NCBI GenBank assembly: GCA_022393335.1
Contig: JAJEKB010019994.1
Coordinates: forward strand, 241,571-305,570
Reading direction: 5' to 3'
From: Macrotrachela quadricornifera
Taxonomy: Eukaryota > Rotifera > Eurotatoria > Philodinida > Philodinidae
DNA length: 64,000 bases
Numbering within the stretch: the stretch's first letter is position 1; every line of letters begins with the position of its first letter. A program made the position numbers and the translations under genes. The notes under the pieces are model-generated. The model was not told the origin of the DNA, made no database searches, and was given only the letters and a program-made list of their open reading frames with translations. Positions 11,925 through 22,810 of the stretch are shown here, piece by piece.

Positions 11925-12835
11925 TCGTCTAAAGACTCGCTCAGCTCTTTCTCGTAGAAATCGTGTTTCTAAATTACCCTTAAGCTATTCATTTCTAAAA
12001 TTTTAAAAAATCGAAGTCAGATTCAAGTTTCTGGACATTAACGGCCGTTGAGCAAGCTTCATAAAAAACAAATGCTTTTTATTAAAAATTTGTTGTTTCT
12101 TTAAAAAACGGATTCTCAAAAAAGTTTTAAAAAACTAACATCAGATTCGGATTCGTCCACCCCAATTACCTTTCGGTCAACCCTTGTAAAAAATTTTTTT
12201 TTTTGTAAAAAAGTGCTCCTCTGTCTAAAAAAATGCTTTTTTGTAAAAAAATTTTAAAAACTAACATCAGATTCGAAGTCTCCGCATGGAAATACCCCTG
12301 GAAATGTCTTTTCGAAAAAATCGATTTTCGATGTTTTTTTGACCCTGTGGACATACAAGCAAGCAATCAATCAAACAAACAATTTATATTTCTAAGACTC
12401 TTCTCTACGAGAAAGAGAACTAGTAAAAAAACAAATTAATTAACAAGTAACGCTCGTCTGAAGACTCGCTTAGCTCTTTCTCGTAGAAATCGTGTTTCTA
12501 AACTACCGTCATGCAATTCATTTATAAAATTAAAAAAACCGAAGTCAGATTCAAGTTCCTCGATCCTGATTACCCTACAGTCAACCATTATAAAAAAAAA
12601 TTTTTTTGCAAAAAAAGTGATCCTTTGTGTATAAAAATGAATCCAAAAAAAAGTTCGAAAAAATAACATCAGATTCGAGTTCCTCGACCCCAATTACCCT
12701 TTGGCCGAGTTTTATAGGAAATATTAATAAAATCTTTTTTTGACCTTATGCGGACATACAAGGAATCAATCAATCAATCAATCAGACAATTTATGTTTAC
12801 TGGACTCTTCTCTACGGGAAAGAGAATAATAATCA
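11925..12835. repeat. Two related nested repeats with inverted ends
   Basis: AAGTAACGCTCGTCT followed by AAGACTCGC occurs at about 11920 and again at about 12444. GACTCTTCTCTACG followed by GAAAGAGAA, partly the inverted complement of that start, occurs at about 12399, 12804 and 13798. This suggests repeated insertion of one small element. The ORFs here are not convincing genes. Confidence 0.5.
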
Positions 12836-13640
12836 GCAATGGTGTTCATAACCCACCACGATGAAATCATCATTTCGTGAAAAAACACCTATTTTCGATG
12901 AAAAATACCAAACCTCACCAGTTCCTAACATCAATCGGTCAATGGTGATACCATAACAATCAGCAATGGTGTTCATCACACATCATGATGAAATTATCAT
13001 TTCGTGAAAAAACACCTATTTTCGATGAAAAATACCAAACCTCACCAATTCCTAACATAAATTGATCAATGCGGATACCAAAACAATCAGCAATGGTGTT
13101 CAGCACCCACCACGATGAAATCATCATTTCGTGAGAAAACACCTGTTTTCGGTGAAAAATACCAAACCTCACCAATTCCTAACATCCATTGATCAATGCT
13201 GATACCATAACAATCAGCAATGGTGTTCATCACCTACCACGATGAAATCATCGTTTTGTGAAAAAACACCTATTTTCGATGAAAAATACCAAACCTCACC
13301 AATTNNNNNNNNNNACACCTATTTTCGATGAAAAATACCAAACCTCACCAATTCCTAACATCAGTTGATCAATGCTGATACCATAACAATCAGCAATGGT
13401 GTTCATCACACGCCACGATGAAATCATCGTTTCGTGAAGAAACACCTATTTTCGATGAAAAATACCAAACCTCACCAATTCCTAACATCAATTGATCAAT
13501 GTTGATACCATAACAATCAGCAATAGTGTTCATCACCCACCACGATGAAATCATCATTTCGTGAAAAAAGACCTGTTTTCGATGAAAAATACCAAACCTC
13601 ACCAATTCCTAACATCAGTTGATCAATGCTGATACCACAT
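12831..13640. repeat. 127-bp satellite array, interrupted by an assembly gap
   Basis: Units start with AATCAGCAATGGTGTTCA at 12831, 12958, 13085, 13212, 13388 and 13515, giving a strict 127-bp period. Ten Ns (13305-13314) break the fourth unit and shift the phase, so true copy number is unknown. Each unit contains a short inverted repeat around CACGATGAAATCATCATTT and a TTGATCAA-like palindrome. Open frames of about 71 aa here simply reflect the repeat. Confidence 0.95.
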
Positions 13641-14070
13641 GATCACCAAACAGAGATCAGATTCGAAGTCCCCGCATCGAATTACCTCGAGAAATGTCTT
13701 TTTCGAAAAATCGATTTTCGATGTTTTTTTCACCCTGCGGACATACAAGCAAGCAATCAAGCAAGCAAGCAAGCAAGCAGACAATTTATGTTTGCAAGAC
13801 TCTTCTCTACGAGAAAGAGAATAATTAATAATTCATCATTTAGTACACCATGTCATTGATTTTATTCTTTAGGAAAAAAATGAAGTATCTTTCTCATTGT
13901 AAAAAGTTAAAATGAGGTAGAGTGCTTGTAACAGCTCCTTTTGTACCTCCATGCATCAGTACGAACTACGATCATTGTGTCGCAGTTGCGTGCAACTGCG
14001 GAGACTGCGCCGAAGAATGGCGACTGCGCGCAACTGCGACGCAGTTGTCAAAAACGTGGCGACATGGGTA

Positions 14071-14962
14071 AGAAGCTATTTGAAAAAATTATGATTTTCA
14101 AAATCTTAATATTCACAAAATAGGAGATTCTTAACTAAGTTTTTTAATCTAACATGATTAACTAATGAATATTTACTGAATTTTTTTTTCTTGAACGATT
14201 GTAATTTTACAAAAATACAGAAACGAAAGTTTACGCATTCATCAAACATATTTTCAAATTTAGTTGTTTCATTACCTGACTGTTTCCGAGAGCCAATCAG
14301 GTACAGAAGTTCACCTTTTTAGAAAAACTCTGAATGAATATTTTCTTATTTTCTATTCTGCAAGAAAAACTTCTTCGAAGCGTTTATATAGAACAAAATG
14401 AATATATTCAGATATGCTTGCAAGTGAAACACTTATAAACTAAAACAAGAAAGTTTTTTGTTTAAAATAATATTCATCTATCACAAATATATTTCTCAAC
14501 ATGTTCAGTCGTATTATTCTATTCATAATCGTATTTTATCATTATCGTTTCGTCAAATAAATTCATTTATAATTTTTAATGTCAATTAGTCATTGATTAT
14601 TTGTTCCGAAATATAGTTTGCCCTAAAATTGCAACAAATTTTTTATGTTCATTAACAAATTCAAAAACATGCGAGAAATTGGTCATTTTCAATATCATAT
14701 ATCTGTCAGAAAAATTTATATATTTTTTGTAAGATTTAATATAAGTGGCAAAACAATGTGGATTTCTATTGAATAATAATAAAGATACCATCACTTTCAT
14801 TTCTCGTTCTAACAACAATTAATGATACTTAAATTCAATTAATCAAGAATCAATATGAAATATTTGAATTTGCTCCTCGTCTTATTTTTAATGATTTAAT
14901 GACTGCATAAAAAAGACATAATATAAGTGTATATTGTAATGCTCTCGAGAATGAGGGATAAG
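14071..14962. other. Gene-free AT-rich spacer
   Basis: No convincing coding sequence, RNA gene or repeat seen. Confidence 0.5.
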
Positions 14963-15179
14963 CAGAGGTGCAGAATCTACCCGTGTGTGGGAACGCGCGT
15001 TTGGGGAAATTTTCTGATTCTGGGGAAATTTTCGAAAAAGTATTGCGTTTTGAGAAGTTTTTTTGAAAAGTTATTGCAGTTGACGAAGTTTTTCGGAACT
15101 ACCAGACCTCCAAAAATTCGTCGATAGATTTCCCCGTTTGGGGAAATTTTTCTTTTTTACGGCAGATTCTGCACCTCTG
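14963..15179. mobile_element. hAT-like MITE, 217 bp, perfect 8-bp target duplication
   Basis: Exact GGGATAAG duplications (14955-14962 and 15180-15187) flank perfect 16-bp terminal inverted repeats, CAGAGGTGCAGAATCT and its complement. The interior repeats GGGGAAATTTT. This is a textbook non-autonomous hAT structure. Confidence 0.92.
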
Positions 15180-15187
15180 GGGATAAG

Positions 15188-16455
15188 GGATGAAGGTGAT
15201 TCACAACTATTCATTTTTTTTTCTAACGATTGCAATATTCTTTGCTTTATTCGTTTCGATCATATTCTCGTCTACTCTCATTAATTTGCCGTATTTCTTT
15301 TTATCATTTGCCTATAATCTTACCTGTATAACCATGATTGCGTGCATTCAACCGAATCTTTGCATTCATTCTGTGCATATACATGTTAAGAATAAATGTA
15401 AATACAACGAGAGAAATATGCACAAATATTTTATACGAAGTGAAACTTTGAAGAACAAACAGACACTGCTGAAAATTTGTTACATTACCAAATGATGATA
15501 ATTTTAACAGCCGATGACAATCAATATTAAGTCGTTATTAATAAATTCTTCATACCAGATATCCAAGTTTTGTTTTGAATTTTTTGTGCCTGAATTGAAA
15601 ACATTGGTAAGTAGTATCCTTCATATTGTACTATGTTTTGCAATGGGCGCTGTCAACAGTTTTTAATACATCAATTTTGAACAGCTAATCAAATAATATG
15701 AAAATTAATATTCTCTTTCAGATCTGTATTTGTGTATTGAAGGAAATCTAGAGTAAAAATTTAATTTTCAGCAAAAATCTCTATTGAATATGACCTTTTT
15801 TTATTTCGATGAAACACTTTACAGACGGTGCGAGACGATCATTCGGTAAAGCATACAAAATATAATCATATAAATATATTATAAAACTGCCTTATAGTTT
15901 TTCATAAATCTCCATCAATTAATATAATACTAAGGATAAATGTTGAACTGTTCTTTGAAAAATATCATGCCTAAAATATCCTTGTATATATAGTATAGAA
16001 GGAGTTGGTCGAAGGACGTACAAAAAGAAGGGCTTTTCATTGATGAAATTTTCAAAGAATATTTTGACATTCATACAAAACGTGTTCAGGATCCGAACGC
16101 CCAAATCCAAAAAATGATCTAAATCCCTCCCCATATTAGAAAACTCCTTTGAGAAAAAAGTGTGAAAAACGTATTAGATGATCCCCTGTATCAAAAGACC
16201 AGTTTGTATCAGACACTTGAAAGATAAGTTAGGAGATCTGAATCTTCTTATTTGACAACAACACTTTTCTTGCGTTGACAATATATCTTTTAACCAAATA
16301 TCGCATGACAAGTGTTTTCACACATGCTGTTTGAGACGGATATCTCTTTTATACAGGATGAAAAGCAAAAAAATTCAATAAAACACGGCACTTACATCCA
16401 TCAGCGAAGAGAAAAAAAAATTGCTTTTTTAAAACAAATTTCGAGCAAATGGCAG
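15188..16455. other. Gene-free region
   Basis: The open frame at 15190-15495 (101 aa) begins at the edge of a MITE, has one hydrophobic N-terminal stretch and resembles nothing I know. I do not call it a gene. The rest shows no structure. Confidence 0.45.
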
Positions 16456-16458
16456 TTT

Positions 16459-16547
16459 AGAGGATCCCCAAAATAGAAGACCCCTCTGGAAAATTTACAC
16501 GCAAGGATGCAATAGAGGACCGGGATCTTCTATTGTGGGGAGGAAGG
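16459..16547. repeat. Small inverted repeat
   Basis: TCCCCAAAATAGAAGACCCC (16465-16484) pairs imperfectly with GGGATCTTCTATTGTGGGGA (16522-16541). This could be a short MITE or hairpin remnant. Confidence 0.45.
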
Positions 16548-16816
16548 GGTTTACACATTGTCCTTTTCTGCTTTCAAGTTAGGAAAAAGTTGTTTCGAGA
16601 AAAAGTAAGTTTTTTTTCATAAACTTTTACTAGAATTACATACGATCAATTGTCGTACGTTGAGAAATTTTCCGAAAAATATTTATATAGCATCAAATTG
16701 TTCGATGTCGTCCATGCGTCGTCAGCTTTTATAAAATATTTCTATTTACATTAAATAACGGATGCGCCGGGTATAATAGCCACGTCTTGCATTTCAATTT
16801 TTATTTACTTAATATA

Positions 16817-17700
16817 TTATACTAATAAAACAAAATAACAACAGCAGACGCAGCGGGATAAGCTCTACAATTTACACCCTACTGCTTTTTTTCTAGCTGC
16901 ACATTTTGATTTTAAAATGATCAAAATTCTCAAGGATCCAATATTAACCGTATGAAAATGATGACTTTTTCCGAGAGTGGAAAAATTCTTTTTATTTTCT
17001 TCACTTTTTGTTTACCTCATATTTCTCATTAAGAAAAAATAAATTGTACGAAAAGATGAAGTGTGAAGAGCTTTGCAATTTGCATCAAACAGTTGTTTTT
17101 GTAGTCGTATTTTTTATTTTCAAAATTGAGAAAATTCTGAATGACCAGATTTCAGGGCTGTAGAAAATTCTTTTTTCAATACACGGCTAGCGGTGTTTTG
17201 TTTTATTTAAAAAAAAAGATGCCGCAAGACATGGCCTGAAAACTATAATTTGCATAAGATAACTATTCTTACAGGTACTATTTTTGTTTTCAAAAAGCAG
17301 CAAAACTTAAAATAACGAAATTTCGACCGTGCGAAAAAGATATTTTTTACTACATGATGAATTCTTTTTATTTGGGACCTTTTCAGTTTTCCCAGAATTC
17401 GAAAAAAAAAGGTACAATTGTCAGAAAACTGTCTTATGCGAATTGTGCAACTTTTCACGCTGCATCTTTCGATAGAATTTATTTTTTCAATAAAACATAT
17501 TTGGTGATCAAAACATGAAATAATAAAAAGGAACTCGTCGATACGAAAGAAATAATAGTTTCGCACGGTTAAAATTGGAACCTTAGAAATTTTCATCATT
17601 TTCAAAATCACAAGGTGCAACCAAAAAAAAAGCGATCCTGTGTAAATTCTAGAGCTTATCACGCTGCTTCTCCTGACACATTTTCTTTTATTAATAAAAA
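16817..17700. mobile_element. Nearly complete palindrome, about 880 bp, with sub-repeats in each arm
   Basis: The left arm complement matches the right arm from the tips (AGACGCAGCGGGATAAGCTC versus AAGCAGCGTGATAAGCTC) to a centre near 17258. Each arm is itself a degenerate tandem array of about 170-200 bp around a 'GAGCTTTGCAATTTGCAT' motif. The 156-aa open frame at 17243-17713 lies in one arm and is not a credible gene. Probable foldback transposon or palindromic satellite. Confidence 0.75.
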
Positions 17701-18049
17701 AAATAACATCCATGAAAAATCAAATGCAAAATTCAGCCAATATACTCTGCGCACCCGCTACAAGAAATCAGGTCCAGTACCAACAATATATCTACTTGCT
17801 TCCTAATTTCACAGAACTCTCTAGTAAAAGTAAACAACTAATATCTAACATCCGCAACTTTTCCGAGTATCTTGATACTTTAGAAATTTCGAAACTTTCA
17901 CACACTGATTTCAAAACTTCAAACAATTTTAGATGTGTCAGTGCCAGAAAAGGAAAGCTTTCAATGTCCAGAATTCTAACACATAAATACCACACAAATT
18001 CCAGCATCGATCAACATACAAAACTACAATAACGAAGAGATTAACAATA

Positions 18050-19815
18050 ATCAAGACGTTCTAAGAATGATGAACGAATACAATATTCAGGGCGTTGGCT
18101 TCTAAATGAGATACAACAAACAGCAGTTTTTATCAAAAATATTTTATAAATGAACAATGAGTACAGTCCACCAATGAGGATTGTAACCGAGATGTAACAG
18201 GTAGGAGTTGTTATGAAAAACGTTGTAGGAATGAACAACGAATACAGTCCAGCAATGAGGATTGTAATTGAGATACAACGGGTAGTTTTTATCAAAAACA
18301 TTGTAGGAATGAATAATAAATACAATCCAAGAATGAGGGTTGTAACTGAATCACAACGGGTAGGAGTTTTGTATCAAAGACATTGTATGAATGAAAAATG
18401 AATACAGTCCAGGAATGAGGATTGTAATTGAAATACAACGGGTAAACGTTTTTATCAAAAACATTGTAGGAATGCACAATGAATGCAATCCAGGAATGAG
18501 GATTGCAAAATGAGATACAACGTGTACGATTTTCTATCAAAAGCATTGTAAGAATGAACAATGAATGCAATCCAGGAATGAGGATTGCAAATGATGTGTA
18601 ACGGGTAGGAATTGTCATCAAAAGCATTGTAGGAATGAACAATGAATACGATCCAAGAATGAGGATTGTAACTGAGATGCAACGTGTAGGAGTTGTTATC
18701 TAAAACATTGTATGAATGAACAATGAATACAATCCGGCAATGAGGATTGTAAAATGAGATACAACGGGTAAGAGTTTTCATGAAAAACATTGTATGAATA
18801 AACAATGAATACAGTCCAGCAATGAGGATTGTAATTGAGATACAGCGGGTAGTTGATATCAAAAACATTGTAGCAATGAACAATGAACACAATCTAAGAA
18901 AGAAGATTGTAAAATGAAATGCAGCAGGTAGGACTTTTTTATCAAAAACATTGTAGAAATGAACAATAAATACAATCCAGGAATGAGGATTGTAAAATGA
19001 GATACAATAGGTAGGAGTTATTATCAAAAACATTGTAATAATGAGCAATGAATACAATCCGACAATGAAGATTGTAAAATGAGATACAACGCGTACGAGT
19101 TACTATGAAAAATATTATATGAATGAATAATGAATACAATCCAAGAAAGAGGATTGTAATTGAGATACAACAGATAGGAGTTGCTGTCAAAAACATTGTA
19201 ATAATGAGCAATGGATGCAATCCACCAATGAGGATTGTAGCTGAGATGAAGGGGATAGGTGTTATTATCAAAAAAATTGTATGAATAAACAATGAATGCA
19301 ATCCAAGAATGAGGATTGTAATTGATATACAACAGGTAGGAGTCGTGATAAAAACGTTATATGAATGAACAATGAATACAGTCCAGCAATGAGGATTGTA
19401 ACTGAGTTACGACGGTTAAGAGTTTTTATCAAAAACATTGTAGCAATGAACAACGAATACAATCCACGAATGAGGATTGTAATTGATATACAACAGGTAG
19501 GAGTCGCCATGAAAAACATTGTATGAATGAACAATGAATACAGTCCAGCAATGAGGATTGTAGTTGAGATACAGTGGGTAGTTGATATCAAAAACATTGT
19601 AGCAATGAACAATGAACACAATCTAAGAAAGAAGATTGTAAAATGAAATGCAGCAGGTAGGACTTTTTTATCAAAAACATTGTAGAAATGAACAATAAAT
19701 ACAATCCAGGAATGAGGATTGTAAAATGAGATACAACAGGTAGGTGTTATTATCGAAAACATTGTAATAATGAGCAATGAATACAATCCAGCAATGAGGA
19801 TTGTGAATGAAATAC
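18050..19815 (+). repeat. 81-bp satellite of about 22 units, two hairpins per unit
   Basis: Units of 78-83 bp follow the order: hairpin 1 (CATTGT, loop AGGAATGA, ACAATG), spacer, hairpin 2 (TACAATCC, loop AGCAATGA or AGGAATGA, GGATTGTA), then about 40 nt with GAGATACAACGGGTAGGAG and TATCAAAAA. Units 10-13 and 19-22 are near copies of each other, 729 bp (9 units) apart, a higher-order repeat. Stem changes are partly compensated (see findings). Because 81 is divisible by 3, long open frames occur on the minus strand (up to 200 aa). Several overlapping frames are open and none looks protein-like, so I do not annotate them. Confidence 0.9.
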
Positions 19816-20481
19816 AGTAAGAACAATGTGGCGTCAAAATTTTTTCGGAATAAATAATGAGCGCTAGGTTAGGAAGGATTGGAAATGAGATATAATTAGA
19901 ATTATTTGTTATTAGTACCGTTTATCGATGAAGGTTGAAATGTAGGGTGTTGTAAGGCGTGCTTGGGAGGTATTGGTGTATTTGGAAGTTTTAGGGAAGT
20001 GTGAGTGCTAAGGAGGTGTGTATTTTATGGTAGAATTGCGTTTGTTGATCACTGGTAGCCGAGAATGAATTAGGTTTTGCTATAGGTTAGAAAGTGTCGG
20101 ATCGATGAAGTTTCATTACATATGATTACAGTGAATTTTTTCCTTGTTAAAATTTCCTGTGTGACTGAATCGAATTTGGAATGATGAAACATTATTGTAA
20201 CATATTATGTCTCAAAACGTGCTTGCGAAAGTAATTGTGTGAAATTGTTCATCTGTGAGACCCACTTTTTTGGATTGTACTTTTTATGATTGGCATTATT
20301 TCATGGTTTGATTGACATAGATGAAATTAACTTTAGGTAGGTGGAGTAGAAATAGTGGAAAGTAGTTAATTTATGCTTTTAAAATTGTACTTATACTTCA
20401 TTTTAGAAGTGCAGAGTACTTTTCTGTAAGTGGAATTACAACGGTGTGTACTTATATGCTGGTACTTTCATGTCTTGAATA
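19816..20481. other. Gene-free spacer after the satellite
   Basis: One very degenerate satellite unit (to about 19890) is followed by sequence with slightly more G on the plus strand. No gene or repeat recognised. Confidence 0.45.
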
Positions 20482-21074
20482 GATTCATCGGGATCGATTC
20501 AGTTTTTTCGAATAGTGATTTTTAACGGGTTTTTAGCGCGTTTTTTAGAAAATAGATCAAAACTAACTTACATATGGGATACTTTTCAGGCTTAATGAAT
20601 ACTAAAATATTCAAGGAGTATGATATTCTGTAGGAACGTCTGTACATGATATATGAGAACAGTGCGTCTGAACAATTATTTTCAATGCAGATAAAAAAGA
20701 ATAGGATATAGATTCGCACTAGTTACCGTCTGAAAAGACAGAAGTGAATCGATTTTTTCCTTGTGGTTGCGTTCAAGAGTGTAATTCGACTCGATTTTAT
20801 GTGCTGAGTTGGTTGCAAATGCAAATTTCAATCACTTTGTTCTCCCTATATCGTGTAATGACTTATCCAGTAGAGACCAAGGTTCTGCATTTAAATATCA
20901 TTAGTTACATAAATCATTGAACAAACTCTGCTTTAAATGAATAAGTAATTCACTCAGAAGAGGCTGTTGTTCGATAGAATTCATGCGAGCCGGGCTTGGC
21001 GAAAAATCGTATGAGTTTGTTCGGTATCTGTTACCTCTACATAGTATAGATAAACAGATTTTTAGAAACATTGC

Positions 21075-21335
21075 TTACCTTACATAATTGATCTTGGCGA
21101 CAAATGGGCCATAATTCTTTGAGCCCAATACACGAAGAGAATGATGTATTCCATATAATCGCTGACGTTCGCTGAATCTCGATGCTCGTTTCCAATTATT
21201 AAAAGGACTGTTAACAGAGTGGCCCGATTCTATGAGAAAAGTCGCGTTACACTTCGCGTTTGATGATTGAGGATATAATTCATGGAAACATCGATCCTTG
21301 AAACCACGAAAGATCGCTCTGACAATTATATCCAA
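21075..21335 (-). CDS. Unrecognised 86-aa segment inside the long-TIR element
   Basis: Open minus-strand frame, Arg/Lys/Ser-rich with two Cys, probably an exon or fragment of the element's own protein. It shares the strand of the segments at 21723-22205 and 22493-22810. The sequence between shows stops. No domain recognised. Confidence 0.25.
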   Translation of the reverse strand: MDIIVRAIFRGFKDRCFHELYPQSSNAKCNATFLIESGHSVNSPFNNWKRASRFSERQRLYGIHHSLRVLGSKNYGPFVAKINYVR

Positions 21336-21722
21336 AGATAGACAATAGGTTCCTTTTGCTGGCGATTTGCAGTAAGTATGAAGTAGGTAGTGAGGCCAAC
21401 GTTCTTCTATTTTTTATAAGAAAAGAATCGATAGAGCCTGTAATTCTATGAAGATCAAACTTATTGTTCGTTTTCTTTCTGAGAGACCATGAACATTCGT
21501 CATTAAGGTCGAATTTGGCATCCTAGATAGGGTAAGTTCGAAGATGTTTTGTTAATGGACATTGTTCACATTTACCAATATAGCAACCGTCTATCTCAAT
21601 CGGACATACCATGCGACTAATAAGATCTTTCATGTTGAATTTTTCATGTGGTACTTTTGAATATTTGCTCGACGATCGTTGATAGTCAAAATTCCAAAGT
21701 TATAATAGAATTCAGGCAGGAA

Positions 21723-22205
21723 TTACATGTCAGATGTTAAGACAGCTATACACACTGGTAACAAAAGATTCATGTTCTCGTGGTATATACATGTGCGCGT
21801 ATCGTGAGATGAACTGATCTTTACCACATGAGGCCGGAGTGAATGAAAAATTGACTGGAAGACGAGATCAGAAAAGCGCTCCTCAAACGTTTGAAACAAA
21901 CCGCCACTGGCTTTTTTTATTGATTTGGAGTGTATCCTTTGAGCTCGCTGACACGCGAATGATTCCATCTTCACGATACAATTGGGCAACATTTTTAATG
22001 ACGTCTTTGGAAAGAGAAACATTACCTCGAAGTACAGCAGCTCGATGTGCTTGGCATTCTGTCCACCCGAACCTGATAAAAAAAACCTTTCATGTCGTTT
22101 TGTAGCGCAAACCACAATCGGATTCACATTACTAGCTAGGAAATTCAATTCTATGCGCCACCTTTGAATCTTTGCCCGACCACATTTCTTTGGTACGATT
22201 GTCAT
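21723..22205 (-). CDS. Unrecognised 160-aa segment inside the long-TIR element
   Basis: Longest open frame within the 20.5-23.5 kb element. It starts MTIVPKKCGRAK with a basic N-terminus and is rich in Lys, Arg, Ser and His. No catalytic motif that I recognise. Position between the terminal inverted repeats suggests an element protein or a remnant of one. It could instead be a captured host exon. Confidence 0.3.
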   Translation of the reverse strand: MTIVPKKCGRAKIQRWRIELNFLASNVNPIVVCATKRHERFFLSGSGGQNAKHIELLYFEVMFLFPKTSLKMLPNCIVKMESFACQRAQRIHSKSIKKASGGLFQTFEERFSDLVFQSIFHSLRPHVVKISSSHDTRTCIYHENMNLLLPVCIAVLTSDM

Positions 22206-22492
22206 GAGTCGAACTTGTTTAGTCTCGTCACTTTTATTAAATAGGTTTTGTAGTGCAGTAAGAAGTCAATTAGATTGGTCAACACCAAGTTCATATGGAC
22301 TCAATGTTTTCGAACTGCAGAATTTTCTTTTGAGCATATCGCATAATTAATGTAAAATTCTGTAGATTGTATCGATCTGACGACGAGTTGGATGAGTAGC
22401 TGATCTTTGAAGAAAAGTTTATTGATGTGTTATGGCATGGAAAAAACTCACTTATCATGGATTGGATTGATGTTTAGACTTCGAAATATAGT

Positions 22493-22810
22493 TCACAATT
22501 TTTCCATAGCTTCTCCCTGTTGAAAAGTAAACTCGTAAAGACCATTGCTACCACTATCATCATACTCTTTTTTTCTTTCGTCATCATTGGAACTATAATT
22601 CTCTTTCACTTCTAGAAAATCATTTTCTTTCATGTTTCTCGTCTCAAACATGTAATATCTGAAGCACAACATACTAATTTTTCTGTCGATCAGATCGTAT
22701 TGATCCCACATATATTTCGAGAGTTCTAAAGAAACTCGACAGTATCCCACAGGTATACGAGGAGACTTGTTATGTCGCGATGGATGTTGATAAGAACTCC
22801 ATCTCGGCAT
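22493..22810 (-). CDS. Unrecognised 105-aa segment inside the long-TIR element
   Basis: Starts MPRWSSYQHPSR and ends in an acidic tail (DDERKKEYDDSG). The N-terminal part is basic and aromatic. It lies upstream of, and on the same strand as, the 160-aa segment. The two are probably parts of one protein. No family recognised. Confidence 0.3.
   Translation of the reverse strand: MPRWSSYQHPSRHNKSPRIPVGYCRVSLELSKYMWDQYDLIDRKISMLCFRYYMFETRNMKENDFLEVKENYSSNDDERKKEYDDSGSNGLYEFTFQQGEAMEKL

Larger units (their letters stand above)
11585..14070. mobile_element. Composite copy of the CGCAGT repeat family, 2.5 kb
   Basis: The left end TACCCATGTGTTCAACTGCG and right end GACATGGGTA form terminal inverted repeats bounded by TA, as in the 430-bp copy at 28488-28917. 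The sub-terminal blocks are also shared. One is a run of CGCAACTGCG-like words at each end. The other is a conserved block (about 13850-13960) reading on the minus strand TACAAAAGG, then TGTTACAAGCACTCTACC. Unlike the short copies, this one holds three tandem arrays and several smaller repeats, so it probably grew by nested insertion. No protein is encoded. Confidence 0.6.

Noticed and set aside
12831..13640. CRISPR array
   Set aside because: Unit length is 127 bp with no distinct spacers, and the window is eukaryotic.
17243..17713. 156-aa open frame on the minus strand
   Set aside because: Lies wholly in one arm of a palindromic repeat, with no motifs and an unusual Phe/Arg/Lys composition.
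18455..19057. 200-aa open frame on the minus strand in the satellite
   Set aside because: The unit length is a multiple of three, so any stop-free frame stays open; several overlapping frames are open at once and the predicted peptides are degenerate 27-residue repeats.
18050..19815. Hammerhead ribozyme in the satellite
   Set aside because: I looked for the CUGANGA and GAAA core in each strand of the unit and did not find it.
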